This document shows positions 53,901-62,900 of a stretch of 64,000 nt of DNA, one piece after another. Positions within the stretch are counted from its first letter, which is position 1; each line of letters begins with the position of its first letter. The notes beneath the pieces are model-generated. The model searched no databases and was not told the origin of the DNA. It worked only from the letters and a program-made list of their open reading frames with translations. Source of the DNA: Temnopleurus reevesii (taxonomy: Eukaryota > Echinodermata > Echinoidea > Temnopleuroida > Temnopleuridae); contig BQKZ01000129.1 in the NCBI GenBank assembly GCA_036244855.1, positions 28,075 through 92,074 of the forward strand, read 5' to 3'. The translations under genes were made by a program, and so were the position numbers.

Positions 53901-56900
53901 GACCTCTCTTTTTTAAGCCATCCACTGTGATGATTACCCTGTTCTGCCAGATTTCTTATTTTGTAAATTTTTCCTTTGAGACAAAATGGTTTCAAGAATT
54001 GCATTTCATGTTCCATCATAGATATTCTTACAGAAATTAGAATGTGAATCCTATGAATCTGTGCTCTCATATGGAAATGATGAAGAGTAAAGCTCATTTG
54101 TCAAACATTTCACATCTTTGACAATATCAAATTAGATTTCTATTCTTCAGTATCCGATTATCAACTTTGTCTGGAAGCATTCATATAGGACTCAATTTCA
54201 CAAGTATTTGGTGGAGTGATGTAAGATATTGACAGAGTCATTACGTAAAGAAAACAGCAAACACAGCAATTGACAGACTCATTAACTCGGTGCATCTATC
54301 AGTGCATTATGAAGTTATCAATCAGACTTTGACTATCCTGCCAGTGATATGTCTGATTCTGCCAACTTACTTCTCTCATATTTGTGTATGAATATTATCT
54401 TTGTGGACACAAAATCTTCTAATGATCAAGCGATTTAAACAATTCATCATCAATTTTATTTGAACCAGATTTAGGACGTGGAATTGAGTCTTATAAATGC
54501 TGAATTTTAGTCTTCATTTTATTTGTAGATTAGTGATTGTTTAACGTATTCTTTGTTCTAAAATTTTAAGTCATTTGCCAACTTCTGGCTTTTAATGAAA
54601 GTTATTTAGATATTGCAATCTATGCATGGATTTGTCATTGTTTTTAGTATCTATATTGCATGCTTTTGTTTTTCTATTGTTTTTACCATTCAATTGCATT
54701 CTGATTGTTTTATTTTTTTTGCATTTTGAAATTTGTTTTTGTTTTGTTTATTGTACTAATGCTCAAAACTAATCTGCTTTGCAAATTTAGAATTCTCTAC
54801 TTCTTCTGAAAATAGTTGCTACTATGTAGATTTTAAAACAAGATGTTGTACTCCAGCTTTGCTTTGATGTATAACCCCAGTGATGTGCATCAATTTACTG
54901 TCAGCTGTTATTGTTGTGGGCTTTGCAGATTAATAAATACTCATTCTGCTGTCACAGCATTTCATTTTATATTTGTCTGAATAACTAGGATCATTATGGA
55001 GTGAATATAAGCAGAAATCACTTTTAAGATCCTGTAACATGCATTTAGGTTGTATAGCACGTTTGTGTAAATTTGCAAATGTCCCCATTTATTGGCTAAA
55101 GATTTCACTTTCCGTGTATCATTTGCTGAACTGAACCTCTCTAGAAAACTTCTGTTGATGTCACTGCATGAGGATTAAGTGTAAAATCTCTGGGTCTGGT
55201 TCTTCTCTGGGACATTTGACTTCCCTCAGACATTCGTGTGCTCACAGTCAATGAAGGAAAATTATATGGACAAAATGAAAATTTGAGCAAAATTGGACAA
55301 TCAGTTAAAAAGCAGTGAATTTTCAAAGTTTTAATTCCTACCTGTGATGGGCATCCTTGACTTGGCAACTTGGGCAGAAACTGTGATGGCAACATGGAGA
55401 ACTCCACTGTCTTCATGTTGCCATCACCGATCATGTCAACTCAAGGATGCCCATTAATCAGAGAAATTAAAACTGTGAAAATACATAACTTAGGAATGTT
55501 TTATCCGATTTTGCTCAAATTTTCAGTTTGTTCTTCTTACTTTTCTTTGTTCATAGACAGCAGATGAAGTCCCCTTTAATGTATTTGAAATGAAGAAATA
55601 TGCATGGTCCTTTTAACAATGTTTTCATAGATGAATGTTCTTCTTGCACCAACAGTCTCGGAATAGATCTCAATCTGTCTTTACTCTGGACGCGTCACAG
55701 GTACCGGTACACTAAAATCAGCATTTCATTTCAAACATCCAAACAATGAGTAGCATTCAAAATTACATCTTATGCAAATACATTCACTCATCAAATATTT
55801 TAGCTAGATGACATATATTATTTTTTCCTCATTTTTAACACTTATTTACTTTTGTTTATTTATTTTTACATTCAATATAGTAATGAATAATATGCTACAA
55901 TGATAAATCAAATATTATATAATTTGGATTTACAATGAGACTGCTAGGATTCATTTAGAATAATTGCTTATTAGTCGTCTGACAGGTAGTATCGGTTGAA
56001 AAGCTGCAGCACATCTCATTTGCAAGCATTCTATAATTTGGTGAATGTATAATTGCTTTCCATATAGAATATTCTACACTCAATCTAACATTTATTTATT
56101 CTAAGTTTCTCACTGACAAAGTGCTGTATGAGATATTCACCAAGAAATTACCTGATGAATGAATTAAATGTTTCATTTCATGTGAAATTATCTTCTTCTT
56201 GGTAGAGAATTCAAGTGATACATTCATTTGACAGAGGTCATTTTATTTCTAAAAGTATGATATCTTAGCTGTTTAGGAACAAAATGTAATTTGTTGGGGA
56301 GTACAAGTTGAATACGAGTCTATATTTACTACCCAACCAAGAAGAGTTTTTTTTTTGTTTATATTAATTCTCAAAATGCCAATTGAAATTATTTTTTACC
56401 AAATTCAAGTCATACAATTCTAGGAAAACAGAAATTTGCTTTTTGATCAAGTCCATCATGCACACACATAACATCAAAAATGGAGTCATATTACAAGTAA
56501 TGTATATGATAAGAATAGCATACATTTATATTTGTCAGGGAAAGGAATTGCCTCAATGTGACATAAGATACCAGCTTCAAAGTTAGAATCAATCCTGCAA
56601 TCGTTTAAAATATCTACAATTTATACCCCTTGAAAAGAATTATAATTTAGAGCTATATGATGCATGCAAATCTACTTCCAAAACTAAGTTTAAGACAAGA
56701 ATATTATTCTATGGTATATTCTATTTGCACTATTATTATATCAAAGGGTTAAATCTTGAAAACAGAAAAATGCATAACCTCTGGTGCTGTTAATAATAGC
56801 AACAAAAAGATTATGTTAAAAGCAAATGGCCAATCTCATTTAGAATGTCTTGATTAAATAGCAGTTCATCCATTTTTTCACAATCCTTCAATAAAGTTCC

Positions 56901-59900
56901 TTGAAACTCTTTAAACAATAAATAAACATAAAAATAGATACTGGACACATTGAGTTTTCACTATACTCTTTTAAGAAACCTCTGTCGAGAGATAGTGACG
57001 CTTTGTTTGGAATTGCCCAGTTACAATAATTAAAAATAAATATACATGCATTGCATTAATTATCATAATTGAGACAATTATGTTCATGCATAGTGTACAT
57101 TGTTAATAGAATTTCATCAAACATGTATTATTTTACTTCTTTTCAAAGATATTTATTCCACTGCATCATTATTTTTTCTTTGTTTGCATTTTTTTGAAGG
57201 ACCTACATGTAGTTGGAAACCTAATTCTTCTTACATGATAATTCATCAATTCTTTAAAAATGAGCTTGATGATTTTCAAGACATTCTTTTTACAGTAAAA
57301 TAAAAATGTAGGCCTTCTTTTTTTTGTAAACATTAAACTTTTGTGAACTCTTCAAGATGTTTTGGGGGTGAAAGTAAAATACAAAAGCTGTTATTCTAAT
57401 ATTTTTGGTGCCAATGATTTTGTGTACAGTAAAAGGCCATTGATTCTTCTTCTCAAACTTCCATATTGCCAAAATGTAATATTTTACCTTGTATCATCTG
57501 GGAAATTTGTTCATACATATTCATATCATGTTTCAAATTTGTCCATGAATATTAATAATATATTCAGGATGAAAGACGAGACCATCATGTATACTCCACT
57601 GATCACATTTTCCTGGGTTTCACTTTCATGGTATTAACAGGGAGATAGAAAATTCTGACTCTCATTGTATGTCTGTCTAGTGCATATCATCTGCAGGGCT
57701 GTCAACCTAAAATTGTATTCTTTGTCTTTTTCGCCTGGATTAGGGGCCCCGAAACATAAAGTCGGTAATTATTTAGTATGTAATATATCCACCTGTCAAC
57801 CTGAAAATATTTTATTATTTAGTTATTTTCAAGAAAACAAGGTGAATATTCCATAGAATTGGGCAGGCTTGTTATCCCTGCATCAAAAGTATTCATTCCG
57901 GTATAGAGACTCATGAATAAAGAACTATCACAACCCACAGTCGGGGATACCCCTTCTGGTTATGAACATGGTGCATGTGCATCCCACTTTGCTTTACACT
58001 TTATTTTANCTGCTAGGATTCATTTAGAATAATTGCTTATTAGTCGTCTGACAGGTAGTATCGGTTGAAAAGCTGCAGCACATCTCATTTGCAAGCATTC
58101 TATAATTTGGTGAATGTATAATTGCTTTCCATATAGAATATTCTACACTCAATCTAACATTTATTTATTCTAAGTTTCTCACTGACAAAGTGCTGTATGA
58201 GATATTCACCAAGAAATTACCTGATGAATGAATTAAATGTTTCATTTCATGTGAAATTATCTTCTTCTTGGTAGAGAATTCAAGTGATACATTCATTTGA
58301 CAGAGGTCATTTTATTTCTAAAAGTATGATATCTTAGCTGTTTAGGAACAAAATGTAATTTGTTGGGGAGTACAAGTTGAATACGAGTCTATATTTACTA
58401 CCCAACCAAGAAGAGTTTTTTTTTTGTTTATATTAATTCTCAAAATGCCAATTGAAATTATTTTTTACCAAATTCAAGTCATACAATTCTAGGAAAACAG
58501 AAATTTGCTTTTGGATCAAGCGTGACACACATTAAAAAAACATTTATTATAATGTAGTTATATTACAAGTATTGCTTATGATAAGAATAACATACATTTA
58601 TATTTGTGAGGGAAAGAAATTGCCTCAATGTGACATAAGATACCAGCTTCAAAGTTAGAATCAATCCTGCAATCGTTTAAAATATCTACAATTTATACCC
58701 CTTGAAAAGAATTATAATTTAGAGCTATATGATGCATGCAAATCTACTTCCAAAACTAAGTTTAAGACAAGAATATTATTCTATGGTATATTCTATTTGC
58801 ACTAATATACATGTATCTTAACAAATGGCTAAATCTTGAAAACAGAAAAATGCATAACCTCTGGTGCTGTTAATAATAGCAACAAAAAGATTATGTTAAA
58901 AGCAAATGGCCAATCTCATTTAGAATGTCTTGATTAAATAGCAGTTCATCCATTTTTTCACAATCCTTCAATAAAGTTCCTTGAAACTCTTTAAACAATA
59001 AATAAACATAAAAATAGATACTGGACACATTGAGTTTTCACTATACTCTTTTAAGAAACCTCTGTCGAGAGATAGTGACGCTTTGTTTGGAATTGCCTAA
59101 TTACAATGATTAAAAGATAAATATACATGCATTGCATTAATTATCATAATTGAGACAATTATGTTCATGCATAGTGTACATTGTTAATAGAATTTCATCA
59201 AACATGTATTATTTTACTTCTTTTCAAAGATCTTTATACCACTGAACCATTGTTTTTTCTTTGTTGGCATTTTTTCGAAGGACCTACATGTAGTTGGAAA
59301 CCTAATTCTTCTTACATGATAATTCATCAATTCTTTAAAAATGAGCTTGATGATTTTCAAGACATTCTTTTTACAGTAAAATAAAAATGTAGGCCTTCTT
59401 TTTTTTGTAAACATTAAACTTTTGTGAACTCTTCAAGATGTTTTGGGGGTGAAAGTAAAATACAAAAGCTGTTATTCTAATATTTTTGGTGCCAATGATT
59501 TTGTGTACAGTAAAAGGCCATTGATTCTTCTTCTCAAACTTCCATATTGCCAAAATGTAATATTTTACCTTGTATCATCTGGGAAATTTGTTCATACATA
59601 TTCATAATATGTTTCAAATTTGTCCATGAATATTAATAATATATTCAGGATGAAAGACGAGACCATCATGTATACTCCACTGATCACATTTTCCTGGGTT
59701 TCATGATATTAACAGGGATTAGAAAATTCTGACTTACATTGTCTGTCTAGTGCACATCATCTGCAGGACTATCAAACTAAAATTGTATTCTTTGTCTTTT
59801 TTCGCCTGGATTAGGGGCACCAAACATAAGTTGGTAATTTTTCAGTATGTAATATATCCACCTTTCAACCTGAAAATATTTTATTATTCAATCTTATTCA

Positions 59901-62900
59901 AGAAACGGAGGTGAACATGTCATACAATTGGACAGGTGTGTCATCCCTGCAATAAAAGTATTCATTCCGGTATTGAGAGTCATGAATAAAGAACTATCAC
60001 AACCAACAGTCGGGATACCCACTTCCAGTCGGACATTGTGCATGTGCATCCCACTTTGCTTTACACTTTATTTTCAATTTTTCCCAATATTAACCACTAT
60101 AGTACTGTGGTGTGTATCTTTGATGCAGTTCAAAGTACCTCGGATAATGTTTATGGGAGAAAAATCTGTCAGTTTTGGAAATGATAGACGTAGCAGTTGT
60201 ATTTACCTTCCAAACCTTACTAAGCAAATTCATATCGACGATATTGTAAGATATCACCTATTGTCAGTGACAAGAATTCTTTGGAAAATAAGATGATTTC
60301 TATGGAGACCAGTGCAATGCATTATATGATGGTCGAGTGCATTCATAGACATTCTATAGATCCCTTAGGAAGCGAAAGAGGATAGAAAAAGTAAGGAATA
60401 CAATTTTAATGGGCAGGTCTACACCTTGTGTTTTAATGTCTTCCTATTATATGTCTAGGTATCTGTGGAGATGGGAATTTACATTTGTTTTGTACTTGTA
60501 TGTGTTTGTGCCTGGCTTGTCTACTTTTTACGTTTTGTGATATTTAACTATCAATGTTTTTATAGAATAGCATGTGTTTTAGTATTTATTGATGTGCTAG
60601 TTTTATTGACCTACCCTGCATGCTGCCTAATGGTACCATTTATATGTTTATGCCTTTGATATTACTTATGTAATGGTATGATTGACACAAACCATAGTTT
60701 TTTATTCCAGTCAATTGTTGTATTACTATTTCATCAAGCAAACATACATGTAATTATGATTAATCATGGTACTGTAGTTGTGTTTTACATCTTCTCAAAA
60801 AGAAATTGGATTCATTAGGATAAGATACATTTTGTCTCAACAGAATTTTTTTAAGAAAGCACTTTCTAAAATTGATGGGATCTAGAAGTGCATGAGCAGA
60901 AAGAGATAATACTCTGTATACATAAAATCTGACCGGTATTGTTGTGAAATCATTGTCGGTGGGCGCAAAGGATTTTGAAATTAGAATAATTCCTGAAATT
61001 GATAAATCTCCTTTAATTGGCAACATGGTGAACATTTGATTTTCAAAACGTGTTTAAGCAATGGAAATTCAGTTTGATAGCATTGAAGAAATGTTTTAAA
61101 AGAAGATTGAACATTTCAGTGTTGCTAATTGAGGTCAAGGTTTAGTGATTTAATTGGCTTGAGAATAATTCCTGTCCTGAATGGGTTATGATGACTTGTG
61201 CTAATTATTTCATAGCTAAAAGAAACTCAGCATTTCATTCTTTGAAGAGTGCAGATTCATGATAACCCAAGATGAAATCTTAATATGACTGCTGATATTT
61301 TGTCATCTTCCAAACTGTTTCTAGGATAAGAAACAAAGCTTTTTGAATTCATTATCTCGTAGTAAATGTTGTAGCTTGATACTGTACTAATAAATATTTA
61401 ATTCTATTATACAGAGGCAGACTACAAAGAGGAAAGATTCTTTGCCTTCTTCACTGCCATATAGCAATTCAGGTAATCCTTTCTCTCTTTTTAAAGATTT
61501 AGTGATTGAGTGATTTCAGTTGTCTCTCTTTGCATTAAATTTGCTGCAAAATGAGCCCAAAGTGAAGTGTAATAGTAAAAACAAAATCCCAATTTTTTAA
61601 AGTAGTGTCAAAGAAGACAACTCTCCAGTTACATGTTACTAATGCATGATAGAGTGCTCAATTGCTATAAAAAATACAGCACCAAGGCAACACTTGAACC
61701 CATGACCTTTTTGATTACTATACCAATGTCAAAACCACTAAAAAACAGGAGTGCAATAGCAGTCAAGTTAACACTATCCTTTATTAGAAGAAAACTGTAA
61801 TGGATTTGTCATCAGTGAACCTCATGCATGATTGACGATTTTGTTGCGTGACTTTACAGAATTGCTTAAAAACATGTTATAGGTACATGTACATGCATAT
61901 TGCATCTTAGTGATAATTTTTTCATCATGTATTGTTTTTTTAATGATAATTTGTTCATCACTTTCATTTTGATTGCTGAAAATGTGCCTAAATTTGGACT
62001 TCTGTCTTTTCTTTTATCGATTGATTAGCCTCAGCAATACAGGAGTATGTGACTGATGCGAATGATTTGACAATGTCATCAACCTCATCTTCTAACCGGA
62101 CCAGTGAGAGTGCTTCTATGTCATCGGCTCGTCTTTCACAAGAGTCTTCCTCTTCAAACCTGGATGATAGACCTAGTTTACCAAGGAAAGGATCTCGACC
62201 AAACTCATCAGGCTCAGGTATGCTTTACAGAATAATTGCTGCACCTATAGGGTAATAGTACTTTAAAGATGAACCCCCTGCCCTACCCCCCCCCCCTAAA
62301 GAACAAGTAAAGAGAGGAGAGGACACTCTCGTCCTTGCTCATCAAGATCAGGTAAGCTTGTATGCAGTCTTCACCTCTGAAGAATGAATTCCAATTATGA
62401 CTTCCACCCTCATCCTCCCCAAACAGCAAGGACAACTAATTCCATGACAATTAAAGGGGGACTAACCTCTGGAACAATCATGCTCTCATTGATTGAAGAA
62501 AAAGCATATGAACAAACTGTGACAATTTGAGCAAAATCAGACAATCCGTTCAAAAGTTATAAATTTTCAAAGTCACAGAGATATGACGATCCCTACCGCT
62601 GATGGGCATCCGTACACTCGACAACATCGATGGAACGCGTGACGTCATGCCGGACAACTCCTCATCCACTCTGTGTATACAAAATTTCACGTTTTCTTCC
62701 TTTTTTCCAAGAGTCAATGAAATGTTGGTTTTCCGCTTGAGTATAGCATTCCTTTATTGGTTCTGCATGTATTTTGAGATGAATGATGTTGAACCCCGAC
62801 TCTAAATTACACATTCATCAATTTTTAAAAATGTTGTATACAGAGTGAATGAGGAGTTGTCCGACATGACGTCACGCATTCCGTTGTTGTTGCAGAGCGG

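Noticed and set aside
57100..59384. Twice-occurring 67-codon open frame as a duplicated small gene
   Set aside because: It recurs only because of the 2.07-kb duplication and has no recognised similarity; copies also differ at several residues.
60465..60659. Hydrophobic 64-codon open frame
   Set aside because: AT-rich intron sequences readily give hydrophobic frames; no family or splice evidence.
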